A stretch of 64,000 bases of DNA from Moraxella cuniculi DSM 21768 (GCF_900156515.1 NZ_FTNU01000008.1:1-64000), one strand, 5' to 3'. Shown: positions 8,283 to 18,870, counted from the first letter of the stretch. Numbers and translations are program-made. Notes: generated by a model from the sequence alone, not told the origin.

Positions 8283-10148
8283 ATGGAAAAAATGCGGAAT
8301 TTCTTAAACAGTTGGCCGGGTCGCTTGGTGCTGATTGGTACTTTGGTGCCGATGGCGTTTTTGGGCGTTGGGACTTTTGGTGGCTCTAAGATTAAGCCAA
8401 ATGAGCTGATTAAGGTTGGCGACCGAGTGGTTGATGTTAGCACTTTTCAGGCAGAATTAAATGCCGAACGCAATGCGTTGATTGAGTCGGGTGTTGATGC
8501 CAGCCTGATTGACGAGCAGGCGTTAATACAGATTGTGCTAAAGCGTCTGACCGATAAGGCATTGCTTGAAAATCAGGCTTCGGTGCTTGGCATGACGGTG
8601 TCAGATGAGATGATTACGCAGCTGTTGCAACAATTTCCTGTCTTTCAGGACAATGGGCAGTTTTCTAATGAAAAATTTGCCAGCTATTTGCAACAAAATG
8701 GGCTGACCAAAGATGTGCTGTTTCAAATTGAGCGACTTCGCCTGAGCCTGCGTCAGTTAATCACCAGCATTTTGGGGACGGCTATTTATCCAGACAGTCA
8801 AGTTTCAAGATTGATTGATTTGCAGCTAGAATCACGAGAAGTGTGGGTGAATCGTTATAAATGGCAGGATTATGCCGATCAGGTGTCGGTCAGCGATGCA
8901 GAAATTCAGGCGTATTTTGAGCAAAATAAACAATCGCTCACCAAGTCTGCAACGGTTGATTTGAGCTATATTGAGCTTGATGCCAGCCAATTAAAAGTCG
9001 ATGAGCCAAGCGAGGAGGAGATTCGTGCTCAGCAAGCTGCTTATTTAAAAGAAAACGGCATTAATGCTGGCCCGCAATTGGCTCAAATTTTATTAACAGG
9101 AGCAGATGCCGAAGAGCGTGCCAAGCAGATTCGGGCAAAGCTAGATGCAGGCGAATCGTTTGAGGTACTTGCCAAGCAATATTCCGATGACCCAAGTGGG
9201 GCAAATGGCGGCGATATTGGCACATTTAACCCCAATGTTTTTGGTAATGATGGGGTGGCTATCGAGCGTGCATTGTCTGGATTGGGTGTGGGTCAGGTTA
9301 GTCAGCCTGTCAAAAGTGGATTTGGCTATCATATTTTTAAAATTACCAAACTCAATGACAATTCGGCGATTTTGGCAAATGCACGCAATGAATTGCTGGC
9401 TCGTGCGGTGCAATTTAAGCGATCTCAAGCCTTTGAGGAATTGTCAGCAAAAATCAACACAATGGCGACCGATGGCATGGGTGCAGCAGATATTGCCAAG
9501 CAAACAGGGCTGACAGTTGCCCAAATAGCCGCTTATCCACAAACAGACAATGACACAGCACTGAACCAGCCTGCGATTATTGCTGCGGCTTTTGATGATT
9601 TCACCATTCAAAATCAAGGTGTCAGCCCGAATATTTTGATTGGTGAGAAAAATATTTGGCTGCAACCAAGCAATTATCAGCCGGCACGTGCCTTGAGCTT
9701 TGATGAAGCAAAACCTGTGATTAAGCAGCGATTAATTCAGCAAAAAGCCAGCAAACTTGCAATGGCAGCGGCACAGCAAGCAGTAGAGGCGGCAAAAGCA
9801 TCACCAGCAGAGCTTGCCAGATTGACAACGCCAAGTGCTAATATTGGCATGAGTACACGCATCAATCCCTTGCTTGATTCGCTTGAGCTGGCAAGTTTAT
9901 TCTTGAACCAAAGCGGTAACGATAAAGATGTCTGGGCGGTACAAACTGAGTCAGGAGCAAGCGTGATTGTCGGTGGCAAGGTGCAAAAAAGTAGTGAAAG
10001 TCCGCTGTCTGCCGAAGATCGTATGCGTGTTGTTGCGGTGATTCGTGATAATATCGGTGCAGATCAATTGGAAGATTATGTGCATTATCTGCGACAAAGT
10101 AGCGAAGTGGTCATCAATGAAGATGCCCTCAAAGCTCAGCAGCGATAA
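8283..10148 (+). CDS. ppiD: Periplasmic folding chaperone PpiD (SurA/PpiC family)
   Basis: A 621-residue protein with an N-terminal membrane anchor (LVLIGTLVPMAFLGVG), a SurA_N-like region up to about residue 170, and a single PpiC parvulin domain around residues 255-355 (QILLTGADAEERA..., FGYHIFKI). PpiD helps newly exported proteins fold at the SecYEG exit. The ATG at 8283 (MEKMRN) is chosen over an upstream in-frame TTG because it gives the usual short cytoplasmic tail; no strong ribosome site is visible. HU upstream matches the common hup-ppiD gene order. Confidence 0.9.
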   Translation: MEKMRNFLNSWPGRLVLIGTLVPMAFLGVGTFGGSKIKPNELIKVGDRVVDVSTFQAELNAERNALIESGVDASLIDEQALIQIVLKRLTDKALLENQASVLGMTVSDEMITQLLQQFPVFQDNGQFSNEKFASYLQQNGLTKDVLFQIERLRLSLRQLITSILGTAIYPDSQVSRLIDLQLESREVWVNRYKWQDYADQVSVSDAEIQAYFEQNKQSLTKSATVDLSYIELDASQLKVDEPSEEEIRAQQAAYLKENGINAGPQLAQILLTGADAEERAKQIRAKLDAGESFEVLAKQYSDDPSGANGGDIGTFNPNVFGNDGVAIERALSGLGVGQVSQPVKSGFGYHIFKITKLNDNSAILANARNELLARAVQFKRSQAFEELSAKINTMATDGMGAADIAKQTGLTVAQIAAYPQTDNDTALNQPAIIAAAFDDFTIQNQGVSPNILIGEKNIWLQPSNYQPARALSFDEAKPVIKQRLIQQKASKLAMAAAQQAVEAAKASPAELARLTTPSANIGMSTRINPLLDSLELASLFLNQSGNDKDVWAVQTESGASVIVGGKVQKSSESPLSAEDRMRVVAVIRDNIGADQLEDYVHYLRQSSEVVINEDALKAQQR

Positions 10149-10158
10149 TCTTAACAAA

Positions 10159-10188
10159 AACCTTAAAGTTAAACTTTAAGGTTTTTTT
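10159..10188 (+). terminator. Terminator after ppiD
   Basis: AACCTTAAAGTT pairs perfectly with AACTTTAAGGTT with a 1-nt centre and is followed by a run of T. Confidence 0.85.
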
Positions 10189-10265
10189 GATTACAAATAA
10201 TCGTGCTGCAAATACTTGGCAGATGTGGCAGGGTGGATTGATTTGTCAAATTAAGAATTATCAAA

Positions 10266-10291
10266 AAAAACGGTGCATGAACACCGTTTTT
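10266..10291 (-). terminator. Terminator after purH
   Basis: AAAAACGGTG and CACCGTTTTT form a stem with a 6-nt loop, and on the minus strand it is followed by a long T-run. It lies 12 nt past the purH stop. Confidence 0.85.
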
Positions 10292-10302
10292 GGTTTGTGT
10301 AA

Positions 10303-11904
10303 TTAATGTCTAAAATGACGCATGCCAGTAAAGACCATGGCAATGCCGTGTTCATTAGCAGCGGCAATCACTTCATCATCACGCACCGAACCACCCGGTT
10401 GAATGATACATTTGATGCCAGCGGCGGCGGCGTTGTCTATACCATCACGGAATGGAAAGAAGGCATCTGATGCCATGACGGCACCTGCAACGCTTAAGCC
10501 TGCGTGTTCTGCCTTAATCGCGGCAATGCGAGCAGAATTGACACGGCTCATTTGTCCTGCACCAACACCGATGGTTTGTCGATTTTTGGCGTAGACAATG
10601 GCATTAGATTTGACATATTTGGCAACTTTCCATGCAAAAATCAAATCATCAAGCTCGGCATCTGTAGGTGCTTTTTCGGTAACGACTGTTAAGTCAGACT
10701 TATCAATCATGCCCAAATCTTGCTCTTGTACCAACAGACCGCCTGTAACACGCTTAAAGTCAAATTGAGCATGGCGTGCGTTGATGTCTGGCAATTCACC
10801 ACAGGTGAGTAGGCGGACATTTTTTTTGCTGGCGACAATCTCAGCCACACCGTCTGCTACTGTTGGAGCGATAATCACCTCAACAAATTGACGGTCGATG
10901 ATTGCTTGGGCGGTGGCGGTATCCAGCTGGCGGTTGAAGGCAATAATACCGCCAAAAGCTGACTCTGGGTCGGTTGCATAGGCCAAATCATAAGCCTGCA
11001 AGATGCCTTGTTCGCTCACCGCAACACCGCATGGGTTGGCGTGTTTGACGATAACGCAAGCTGGCTTGGCAAAGGATTTGACACATTCTAGGGCAGCATC
11101 AGTATCGGCGATGTTATTATAAGAAAGCTCTTTGCCTTGCAACTGCTTGGCGGTGGCGATGGATGCCTCACTGGCATGATTTTCTACATAAAATGCTGCC
11201 GTTTGGTGGGGGTTCTCGCCATAGCGTAATTCTTGTGCCTTGATAAATTGCTGGTTGAAGGTGCGAGGGTACTGGCTTGTGGCATCAGCATTATCTGGGT
11301 TGTTATTAGCCGTGTCTGTTGGTAGGCGAGCACCTAGCCAGCTGGCAATCATACCGTCATAAGCAGCCGTGTGTTCAAATGCTTTCACCGCCAAGTCAAA
11401 ACGAGTCGCATGGCTTAGATCGTTTTGATTGTTTAGTTCATCTAATACACGGTTGTAGTCATTTGGGCTGGTGATGATGGCGACATGGGCGTGATTTTTG
11501 GCAGCAGAACGCACCATGGCAGGGCCGCCGATGTCAATATTTTCAATGGCATCGCTCATGCTAACATTGGGCTTGGCGATGGTTGCGGCAAAAGGATACA
11601 AATTGACTGCAACGATATCAATGCGGTCAATGCCATGCTCTGCCATAACGCCATCATCAACACCACGGCGACCCAAGATGCCACCGTGAATTTTTGGGTG
11701 CAAGGTTTTGACACGGCCGTCCATCATTTCGCTAAAGCCTGTATGTGCCGAAACTTCAAGGGCATCAATACCATTCTCCGTCAGCAGTTTATAAGTTCCA
11801 CCTGTGGACAAAATATCAAAACCTGCCTTGATAAGACCTTGGGCAAATTCAACAATGCCTGCTTTGTCAGATACGGACAATAGGGCAAAACGCTTTTGAT
11901 TCAT
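10303..11904 (-). CDS. purH: Bifunctional AICAR transformylase / IMP cyclohydrolase
   Basis: Catalyses the last two steps of IMP synthesis: formylation of AICAR with 10-formyl-THF, then ring closure. 533 residues (529 in E. coli). The N-terminal MGS-like cyclohydrolase domain shows [10 protein letters not shown] and STGGT; the transformylase domain carries the KHANPCG motif with catalytic Lys-His. It lies downstream of fis, as in Acinetobacter-type genomes, but a terminator after fis and a 317-nt gap suggest its own promoter. Confidence 0.97.
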   Translation of the reverse strand: MNQKRFALLSVSDKAGIVEFAQGLIKAGFDILSTGGTYKLLTENGIDALEVSAHTGFSEMMDGRVKTLHPKIHGGILGRRGVDDGVMAEHGIDRIDIVAVNLYPFAATIAKPNVSMSDAIENIDIGGPAMVRSAAKNHAHVAIITSPNDYNRVLDELNNQNDLSHATRFDLAVKAFEHTAAYDGMIASWLGARLPTDTANNNPDNADATSQYPRTFNQQFIKAQELRYGENPHQTAAFYVENHASEASIATAKQLQGKELSYNNIADTDAALECVKSFAKPACVIVKHANPCGVAVSEQGILQAYDLAYATDPESAFGGIIAFNRQLDTATAQAIIDRQFVEVIIAPTVADGVAEIVASKKNVRLLTCGELPDINARHAQFDFKRVTGGLLVQEQDLGMIDKSDLTVVTEKAPTDAELDDLIFAWKVAKYVKSNAIVYAKNRQTIGVGAGQMSRVNSARIAAIKAEHAGLSVAGAVMASDAFFPFRDGIDNAAAAGIKCIIQPGGSVRDDEVIAAANEHGIAMVFTGMRHFRH

Positions 11905-12221
11905 AATTCAACCTAATAAATTTATTGAGATTTTTTTGTCAATAGCATTGACTGTCGATGTGATACCATCGATGATTGAGCATAAAATAATACCATTGAT
12001 TACCAAATTTATAAAGTGCCAAGCCGTGATTTGTTGTGTTTTTTAGCAAAAACAGTCATCATGAGCGGGCTTGATTGCTGATACTGTTAGCAAATTGATT
12101 GGCTAAAATCAACCTTGGTAGTGCAAGCAATTACCAGTCAATGCAATCTGGATCTTGGTGATTATGGCTGCGGCTGTAAAGAAAATAAAAAACTGCCCAA
12201 TGTGGGCAGTTGGCATGCGAT
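11905..12221. other. purH-fis intergenic region
   Basis: No gene is seen. It contains the fis terminator at 12186-12211 and presumably the purH promoter, for which no clear box pair was found. A related pair of segments (ATACCATCGATGATT near 11963 and ATACCATTGATTA near 11990) is visible but unexplained. Confidence 0.5.
12186..12211 (-). terminator. Terminator after fis
   Basis: ACTGCCCA (12192-12199) pairs with TGGGCAGT (12203-12210) around a 3-nt loop; the minus-strand continuation is TTTTTATTTTC. Confidence 0.85.
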
Positions 12222-12470
12222 TTACAGCAGGCGATATGATTTTAATTTGGTGCGTAAAGTTCCTCGATTTAGCCCCAAAATTTTTGCTGCTTTGGATTGA
12301 TTGCCGCGAGTGTGCTTTAAGGTGGCAATTAGCAAGGGTTTTTCTAATTCTGCCAAAAAAATCTCATACAGATTGTTTGCCTTTGCATCGCCCAAAGCGG
12401 CAAAATATCGCTGTGCGGCATCTTCAACATGGACATGGAGAGGGATGGTGTTTTCGGTTTGTGTTGTCAT
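12222..12470 (-). CDS. fis: Nucleoid protein / regulator Fis
   Basis: An 82-residue Fis-type DNA-bending protein. The C-terminal helix-turn-helix is clear: NQSKAAKILGLNRGTLRTKL ends the protein. The ATG at 12468-12470 (MTTQTENT) is preferred to an upstream in-frame start because it gives a length close to the family (about 78-98) and no better start is visible. It follows prmA after 171 nt; the dusB gene that precedes fis in enterobacteria is absent here. Confidence 0.92.
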   Translation of the reverse strand: MTTQTENTIPLHVHVEDAAQRYFAALGDAKANNLYEIFLAELEKPLLIATLKHTRGNQSKAAKILGLNRGTLRTKLKSYRLL

Positions 12471-12641
12471 TGTTATACTCGTAAGTTTATCCAAAGAATT
12501 TATCAATGCAATTAAATATTTAAATAAAACAAAAGCAACTCATTTATGTCATTTTTGACAGAAATTGCGACTAATGTTAGCAAAGCATTGTCAATTTGGC
12601 TATGATTTTTGTGTTATGATATGTAGCAAGTTTGTAAATAT

Positions 12642-13565
12642 TTATTTTTTGATACCGCTTAAGCGATGCCAATGATGATCGTTGTCATTATCATAACAAA
12701 ATGGAGCGTCAAGCTCAAAATAAGGACGATAAGCGTCTTCAACCTCTTGAGTCTGTGATTGAATCAACCCTGCCAGCACTATCGAGCCGTGTGGCTTTAA
12801 TAATTGCTGAAAAGTTGGGGCAAAATGAATCAGCGGCTTTGCCAAAATATTGGCAGTGATGGTATCGGCAAGCTCGTCATGTGTGTTGCGATACTGGTTA
12901 AACTCTTCTGGCAAAAATGCAATGAGCTTGTCAGCAACACCGTTTAGCTCGGCATTTTGGCGTGTGGCAAGGATTGCCTGTGGGTCAATGTCCACCGCCA
13001 GCACTTGTCTTGCACCCAGCAATAGGGCTGCCACGCCCAAAACCCCCGAGCCACAACCATAGTCAATCACCAATTTATCTGCCAAATCTTGCTTGGCAAG
13101 CCAGTCTAGACACAGTCGGGTGGTGGCATGATAGCCAGTACCAAAAGCCAGACCTGGGTCAAGGATAATGTTGATTGCTGTCTTATCAGGCGGACTGAGC
13201 CACTCAGGAACAATCCATAAATTATCTGCACATTGAATGGGCTTATAATGGCTCATCCATTCGCGTGTCCAGTCTTTATCATCAAGCCGTGTCAGCCAAA
13301 ATCTCGAAGCCTGAACCTCGGCTGCAATGGAGGCTGCTAGGCTTTCAAAATCCATGCCTGCCAAGCTGTCATCGCTGTTGGTATCAAAAATAGCGGTCAG
13401 TATCACTTGCGACCACAGTGGCTCTTCGCCAGGCAATGGCTCAAACAATGGTTCATCGCCAGCATCTTCTAGCAAGATGGAGACGGCACCTGATTCATAA
13501 AACAATGCCTCAGCAAGCTCAACAGTAGATTGTGGGCATTGTAGGTGAAGTTGTTGCCAAGACAT
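12642..13565 (-). CDS. prmA: Ribosomal protein L11 methyltransferase
   Basis: A 307-residue class I SAM methyltransferase that trimethylates L11. Motifs seen: ILDPGLAFGTGYHATT before the SAM domain, DYGCGSGVLGVAA (motif I) and TANILAKPL (the NxL catalytic-type motif). The ATG at 13563-13565 (MSWQQLHL) has a GAGGAAA ribosome site and matches the usual N-terminus, so the longer upstream frame is not used. It is upstream of fis on the same strand. Confidence 0.95.
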   Translation of the reverse strand: MSWQQLHLQCPQSTVELAEALFYESGAVSILLEDAGDEPLFEPLPGEEPLWSQVILTAIFDTNSDDSLAGMDFESLAASIAAEVQASRFWLTRLDDKDWTREWMSHYKPIQCADNLWIVPEWLSPPDKTAINIILDPGLAFGTGYHATTRLCLDWLAKQDLADKLVIDYGCGSGVLGVAALLLGARQVLAVDIDPQAILATRQNAELNGVADKLIAFLPEEFNQYRNTHDELADTITANILAKPLIHFAPTFQQLLKPHGSIVLAGLIQSQTQEVEDAYRPYFELDAPFCYDNDNDHHWHRLSGIKK

Positions 13566-13685
13566 AGATTTCCTCAATAAAATAACCGATATTGTGCGAT
13601 GATTGCGGCACAAACAAGTTGTGTGGTGGCAAATCTTACCAAATTTGCACCATTATAACAAAATTATCAGACAATCGCCAAATCC

Positions 13686-16055
13686 TTACCAAGTAGGCGT
13701 TTCATCTGTGCTGATTTGCTCTTCCCAAAGTATTGGCTCGCCATCATCGGCATCCATATCGTCAAAATTATCCTCATTTATCATCTCATCTGGCATGGAG
13801 GTTGTCGGACTGGCATCGGTGCAATCGACTGTCTGATAGGGTAGATAACTGTCAATGACAGGCAACCAAACGGCGTTTGGGCAGTTGGCTTGGGTGGGCA
13901 GTCCAAGATTGCCATCAAGCCATCGCCAGCTAACGCCAGCAGGCAGCGGCAAATTTACCGCAGTCAATGTCAATCTGTTCATATAATCTGTCCAAATTGG
14001 CAAAGCTCCTTGACCGCCTGTCAAGCCAATGGGTTTGTTGTCATCACGACCAACCCAGACGACACTGACATAGTTGCCACTATAACCAGCAAACCAAGCA
14101 TCACGATTGTCATTGGTTGTGCCTGTTTTGCCAGCCAAGCCCAGATTGCCACTGATGGCATTGGCTGATTTGGCAGTGCCAGTGCGAACCACTTCTTGCA
14201 GACCATAATTGAGCAGATAAACCGCCTCAGGCGATGCACGAAATTGCTGCTTATTTTGAGTGCGTTGCAGTACCCGACCTTTGTCATCAATCACAGCATT
14301 GATGGTGTGAATCGGTGTATAAGCACCACCGTTGGCAAAAATCTGATACATACCAAGCACCTGCATGGGCGATAAATCCACTGCCCCAAGGAGTACCGAA
14401 GGGTAGGGGGTGATTTGGCTGGTGATGGATAGATTGCTCATTTGTGTCAAAAAATTATCCAAGCCTAATTGCATACCAGTATTTACCGCTGCTTGGTTGT
14501 AAGAGTTTGCCAGTGCTGTTATCAATGGCACGCTGCCATAGGAAGTGCCGCCATAGTTTTTGGGTGTCCATGGGCGATTGCCGTTATTATAACTGACTGG
14601 GCTGTCATTGACAGGGGTGCTTAGGTTGTAATTGCCAGACTGTAGGGCGGTCAGATAAATCGCAGGCTTAAGCAACGAGCCGACTTGTCTTTTGGCATCA
14701 ATGGCACGGTTAAAACCTGTAAACTGACTGCCGCTACCAACCAAAGCAACCAGCTCGCCTGTTGCTGGATTGGCACTGACGATGGCTCCTTGCAGGGTTT
14801 TGGTGGCATCAGAGTGCTTGCGTAATTTGTCAAGTTGTGTCTGCATGGCGGTGTCAGCGGCCTGCTGTGCCAGTGGGTTGAGTGTTGAAATAATACGCAG
14901 CCCACGATTTTGCAAATCATCTTGGCGATAATAGCTGTTCAGCTCTCGTTGCACTGCATCAACAAAATCAGGAAATCTTGGTCTGGCGATGGTTGGTGTC
15001 TTGACTACACCTAGGGGGCGTTTTATTGCTTCTTGGTAGCGTTGCTCGTTAATTTTTCCTGTAACAAGCATATTATTTAGCACGATATTTCTGCGTGCCA
15101 AAGCTCGCTCGGGGTTGTTTCTGGGGTTATAATAACTTGGGCCTTTGGCAATACCAACAAGCAAGGCGTACTGCTCAAGGCTTAGCTCACTTAAAGGTTT
15201 ATTAAAATAAAATTCAGCTGCAATTGCAAATCCATTAACAGAGCGGTTGCCATTTTGCCCCAAATTAATTTCGTTAAGATAAGCCAGCAAAATCTCATCT
15301 TTATCATAGCGTGCCTCAAGCAGCACCGCCATGATTGCTTCGTTGATTTTTCGCTTAAGGGTGCGATCAGAATTAAGGTAAAAATTCTTAATCAGCTGCT
15401 GAGTGATGGTTGAGCCACCCTGTGTGGGTTTGCCGAGCAGATTGGCAAGCATGGCACGGCTAATGCCACGCAGCGATAAGCCATAATGCTTATAAAAGTT
15501 GCGATCTTCGGTGGCGATGAGTGCATCGATGAATTCTTGGGGTGTGCTGTTTTTATCAATGAGTTTGCGGTCTTCGTTATTTTTGGGATAAATGCCACCA
15601 ATCTTGACAGGCTCAAGCCGAACCATGCCACGCGTGTTGGCAGCACTGCTTAGCAGCTTGGTGATGGTGTTGTTTTCAAATACCAGCTCAACCAATTGCT
15701 CTGCTTGAATGTCATTATCGCCATAATCAAAGCTACGCAGATAAATTCGGTAACGGTTGCCAGTATTTTGATAATGACCTGTTTTGTTGCTGCTGCTTTT
15801 GCTGTAGTTTAATAATTTTAGCCAAGATTCAAGCTCATCTGCCGAGAGGCTTGCCCCTTGATACAGTGGCAGAGGGCGAGAATATAAAGTGGCAGGAATG
15901 TCCCATCGGCGACTTTCAAATTTTTTAATGACAGTGGTGTTTAGATAAACTGCATAAAATGCCAAAACCACCAGTGTCAGCAACAAGACAATAACCAGCG
16001 TGCTGACAATAAAGCCCGAGCGGTGTTTGGGTGAGTAGGGCGTAAAGTTTGACAC
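13686..16055 (-). CDS. mrcB: Bifunctional penicillin-binding protein 1B
   Basis: A class A PBP that polymerises and cross-links peptidoglycan in the periplasm. After one membrane anchor comes a UB2H-like region (about 45-130), a GT51 glycosyltransferase domain (ATEDRNFYKHYG and GGSTITQQL, with the catalytic Glu in ATED), and a transpeptidase domain with SLLKP (active Ser), an SYN motif in ANSYNQ and KTGTT. The frame is open to a TTG at 16107-16109, but that would add a second hydrophobic stretch and invert topology. The GTG at 16053-16055, behind GGGGA, gives a single anchor and 789 residues, so I prefer it. The last 60 residues are very acidic. Confidence 0.93.
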   Translation of the reverse strand: MSNFTPYSPKHRSGFIVSTLVIVLLLTLVVLAFYAVYLNTTVIKKFESRRWDIPATLYSRPLPLYQGASLSADELESWLKLLNYSKSSSNKTGHYQNTGNRYRIYLRSFDYGDNDIQAEQLVELVFENNTITKLLSSAANTRGMVRLEPVKIGGIYPKNNEDRKLIDKNSTPQEFIDALIATEDRNFYKHYGLSLRGISRAMLANLLGKPTQGGSTITQQLIKNFYLNSDRTLKRKINEAIMAVLLEARYDKDEILLAYLNEINLGQNGNRSVNGFAIAAEFYFNKPLSELSLEQYALLVGIAKGPSYYNPRNNPERALARRNIVLNNMLVTGKINEQRYQEAIKRPLGVVKTPTIARPRFPDFVDAVQRELNSYYRQDDLQNRGLRIISTLNPLAQQAADTAMQTQLDKLRKHSDATKTLQGAIVSANPATGELVALVGSGSQFTGFNRAIDAKRQVGSLLKPAIYLTALQSGNYNLSTPVNDSPVSYNNGNRPWTPKNYGGTSYGSVPLITALANSYNQAAVNTGMQLGLDNFLTQMSNLSITSQITPYPSVLLGAVDLSPMQVLGMYQIFANGGAYTPIHTINAVIDDKGRVLQRTQNKQQFRASPEAVYLLNYGLQEVVRTGTAKSANAISGNLGLAGKTGTTNDNRDAWFAGYSGNYVSVVWVGRDDNKPIGLTGGQGALPIWTDYMNRLTLTAVNLPLPAGVSWRWLDGNLGLPTQANCPNAVWLPVIDSYLPYQTVDCTDASPTTSMPDEMINEDNFDDMDADDGEPILWEEQISTDETPTW

Positions 16056-16210
16056 AATAAATCCCCAAGTCAAAAATAATACTATCACCCAAATTGCATA
16101 AATTTTCAAGCGAAAATTTTATTATTTTTATTTATATAAATTATCTTTTTATTTTTATTAATTATTACCGCCATACCAAAGTTGACTTGTTGGGATAAAC
16201 TTTGTTTTGC

Positions 16211-16221
16211 TGTGCTATAAT
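16211..16221 (+). promoter_or_regulatory. Extended -10 promoter of ccoI
   Basis: TGTGCTATAAT: a perfect TATAAT (16216-16221) preceded by TGC, an extended -10 element, with no good -35 box at normal spacing. The same 11-mer occurs before ppsR and rlmKL. Confidence 0.6.
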
Positions 16222-16251
16222 AGACAAGATAAGTGCAACCAGTGTGTTTTT

Positions 16252-18870
16252 ATGAGCAATGACGATATCACCCCTAAGGCTACTACAAAAATCCACGAAA
16301 CGGATTTTGATGAAATTGAACAAAGTCTGATATTGCCCGCCGAAGGCAGTTGTTTTCATTGTGGTGAGATTTTGCCCAAAGAGCCATTTTTTACGCTGAT
16401 TTTTGCTCGCCAGCGAGCGATGTGTTGCTTGGGGTGTCAATTGGCCGCCCAAAGTATCGTTGAGGCGGGATTGTCGCAATATTATCTTGATCGCCGTGAA
16501 ATCAGCCCAACTGCCAGCTTGCCTGATGCCATCAATTTTGAGGCGTATAATCACGATGATATTAAAAAACAATTTATTTATCATGAAAATGGTGGCAGTA
16601 CGGCAGAATTGTCGGTTGCCAACTTAAAATGTGCAGCCTGCACTTGGCTCATAGAAACGCGGCTGCGGTCAATGAATGGTGTCAAAGCCTGTCAGGTGAA
16701 CCTAACCCAGCAGCGAATGCGAGTCAATTGGGACGAGGGCGAGCTGTCTATCGCCGATATTTTAAAGGCGGTGCATTCGGTGGGCTATGATGCCAAGCCC
16801 TATCGCCAAGACACGCACGAAGCGATGCTAAAACGACAAAATAAACAAATGCTGATTCGCTTGGGCGTGGCGGCACTAGGAGCGATGCAGGCGATGATGT
16901 TCTCCATCGGTATTTATTTTGGCGATTATAGTGGTATGCTTAATGAGCATCGTGATTTTTTGCGTTATGTGGCATTGTTTGTCAGCATTCCTGTGTTTTT
17001 TTATTCGGGCGTGCCATTTTTTGCCTCAGCGTATAATGCTGTGCGAGCCAAACAAATCAACATGGATGTGCCTGTATCTATTGCACTGATTTTGACTTTT
17101 TTTGCCAGTTTGTATGCCACCATCACAGGCGTGGGCGAGACTTATTTTGACTCGGTGTCCATGTTTATTTTCTTTTTGTTGGCTGGGCGATATATTGAAC
17201 AAAATGCTCGGCTCAAGGCATCAAACATGGCGTCAGATTTGGTGGTGATTGAGCCGCTGCTGGTACAAAAAATCACCCAAGCGGAAAATCTGATTGCAAA
17301 TCTTAATGAGCAAAATCTTACCAAAAATACCATCTGTCGCTGGCTTGATGAGGTGGATTTGCCCAGTCAAATCAACCGCACGCTTGACGAAAAAGTGCTG
17401 GCTCAAAGTGTCAAAATTGGTGATGTGGTTGCCATTGAGGCAGGCTCACAGATTGTTGCCGATGGTATTTTATTGTCGCAGGAGGCGACGGTGTCGCAGA
17501 GTTTGCTGACTGGTGAGAGCGATTTGATTGTCAAGCAATGCGGCGATGTGCTGGTTGGCGGTTCGCAAAATGACAGTCAGCCATTGATTATGCTGGTTAC
17601 GGCAGATGTGGATAATAGCCAAATCGCCTTGATTGATCGCTTGATGAACCGAGCGATGAGCGAAAAACCAAAAATCGCCCAAGATGCTGATCGTATGGCA
17701 CGCTGGTTCGTGGCACGGGTGTTGGTGCTGTCGTTGCTGGTGTTTGCGGTTTGGTATTTTATTGATCCGAAGCAAGCACTGTGGGCGACTGTGGCGGTGC
17801 TGGTGGCAACTTGTCCTTGTGCATTGTCTTTGGCAACACCGATTGCTTTGACGGTAGCAACCAATCGCTTATCGGCTTTGGGATTTTTGCCGACACGAGG
17901 GCATACGGTGCAGACTTTGGCAGCGGTTAGTCATGTGGCTTTTGACAAGACAGGCACATTGACCATGGGGCAGGCGAATTTGCTGGCGGTGGTTACTGAT
18001 GCCACCACTGATGAATCGCTGGCGATTGCGGCAGCACTGGAGGTTGGCAGTCGCCACCCTGTTGCCAAGGCACTATTGACGGCGGCACGCAATTTGCATT
18101 TGCCACAAGTTGATGACTTGAGTCATCATGCAGCAGGCGGCATTGAAGGCGTGGTAAACGGACAGCGTTATCGCATTGGCCATGCCAGCTTTGTCAGTGA
18201 TGGCGATTCGCAAAAGGCAGATTTTGTATTTGGCAAATTTGCCGAACAATTGCAGGAATATCAGGCAAACCTTTCGGTATTACTATCGGTTTGGCGGCAG
18301 GGGCGTTGGCAATTGATTGCTCGGTTTTATTTTAATGACCCAATCCGTAGCGATGCCAGAGCATTGGTGCAATCGCTCAACAAGCGTGGTATCAAAACCT
18401 TAATGCTGACAGGCGACCCCAATCCCAATGCACTCAAGGTGGCAGAAACACTGGGCATTGACGAGGTGTATTATGGATTGACTGCTGAGGATAAAGTCAA
18501 TCATATCAAGAAGTTGCAGGAAAATGGCCATCAGGTGCTGATGGTTGGTGATGGCATTAATGATGCACCTGTGCTGGCAGCAGCCAATGTCTCTACCGCC
18601 ATCGCAGGAGCGGCGGATTTGGCACAGGTATCCAGCGACAGTGTTTTGTTGGGTGGACGGTTGGCGGTGATTCATCAGGCGATAGCTGTTTCGTCCAAGA
18701 CGCATACGATTATTCGACAAAATTTACGCTGGGCATTGATTTATAACACTGCTGTGCTGATTCCTGCGGCACTTGGTTATGTGCCACCTTGGCTTGCGGC
18801 GATTGGTATGTCTTTGTCAAGTTTGGCAGTGGTGATGAATGCCATGAGAATCCGCCGAGCGGCCGCTTAG
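16252..18870 (+). CDS. ccoI: Copper-translocating P-type ATPase, cytochrome cbb3 assembly type
   Basis: An 872-residue P1B ATPase. The N-terminus has a metal-binding domain with CFHCG and CCLGCQ typical of CcoI/FixI proteins, then an HMA domain with CAAC, membrane helices, the TGES actuator loop, the CPC membrane motif (ATCPCALS), DKTGTLT, an SRHPVAKA motif and GDGINDAP. In the family it supplies copper to the cbb3 oxidase. The ATG at 16252 (MSNDDITP) is chosen on N-terminal similarity; no strong ribosome site is visible. ccoS, often next to it, is not seen here, nor are ccoNOP in this window. Confidence 0.9.
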   Translation: MSNDDITPKATTKIHETDFDEIEQSLILPAEGSCFHCGEILPKEPFFTLIFARQRAMCCLGCQLAAQSIVEAGLSQYYLDRREISPTASLPDAINFEAYNHDDIKKQFIYHENGGSTAELSVANLKCAACTWLIETRLRSMNGVKACQVNLTQQRMRVNWDEGELSIADILKAVHSVGYDAKPYRQDTHEAMLKRQNKQMLIRLGVAALGAMQAMMFSIGIYFGDYSGMLNEHRDFLRYVALFVSIPVFFYSGVPFFASAYNAVRAKQINMDVPVSIALILTFFASLYATITGVGETYFDSVSMFIFFLLAGRYIEQNARLKASNMASDLVVIEPLLVQKITQAENLIANLNEQNLTKNTICRWLDEVDLPSQINRTLDEKVLAQSVKIGDVVAIEAGSQIVADGILLSQEATVSQSLLTGESDLIVKQCGDVLVGGSQNDSQPLIMLVTADVDNSQIALIDRLMNRAMSEKPKIAQDADRMARWFVARVLVLSLLVFAVWYFIDPKQALWATVAVLVATCPCALSLATPIALTVATNRLSALGFLPTRGHTVQTLAAVSHVAFDKTGTLTMGQANLLAVVTDATTDESLAIAAALEVGSRHPVAKALLTAARNLHLPQVDDLSHHAAGGIEGVVNGQRYRIGHASFVSDGDSQKADFVFGKFAEQLQEYQANLSVLLSVWRQGRWQLIARFYFNDPIRSDARALVQSLNKRGIKTLMLTGDPNPNALKVAETLGIDEVYYGLTAEDKVNHIKKLQENGHQVLMVGDGINDAPVLAAANVSTAIAGAADLAQVSSDSVLLGGRLAVIHQAIAVSSKTHTIIRQNLRWALIYNTAVLIPAALGYVPPWLAAIGMSLSSLAVVMNAMRIRRAAA

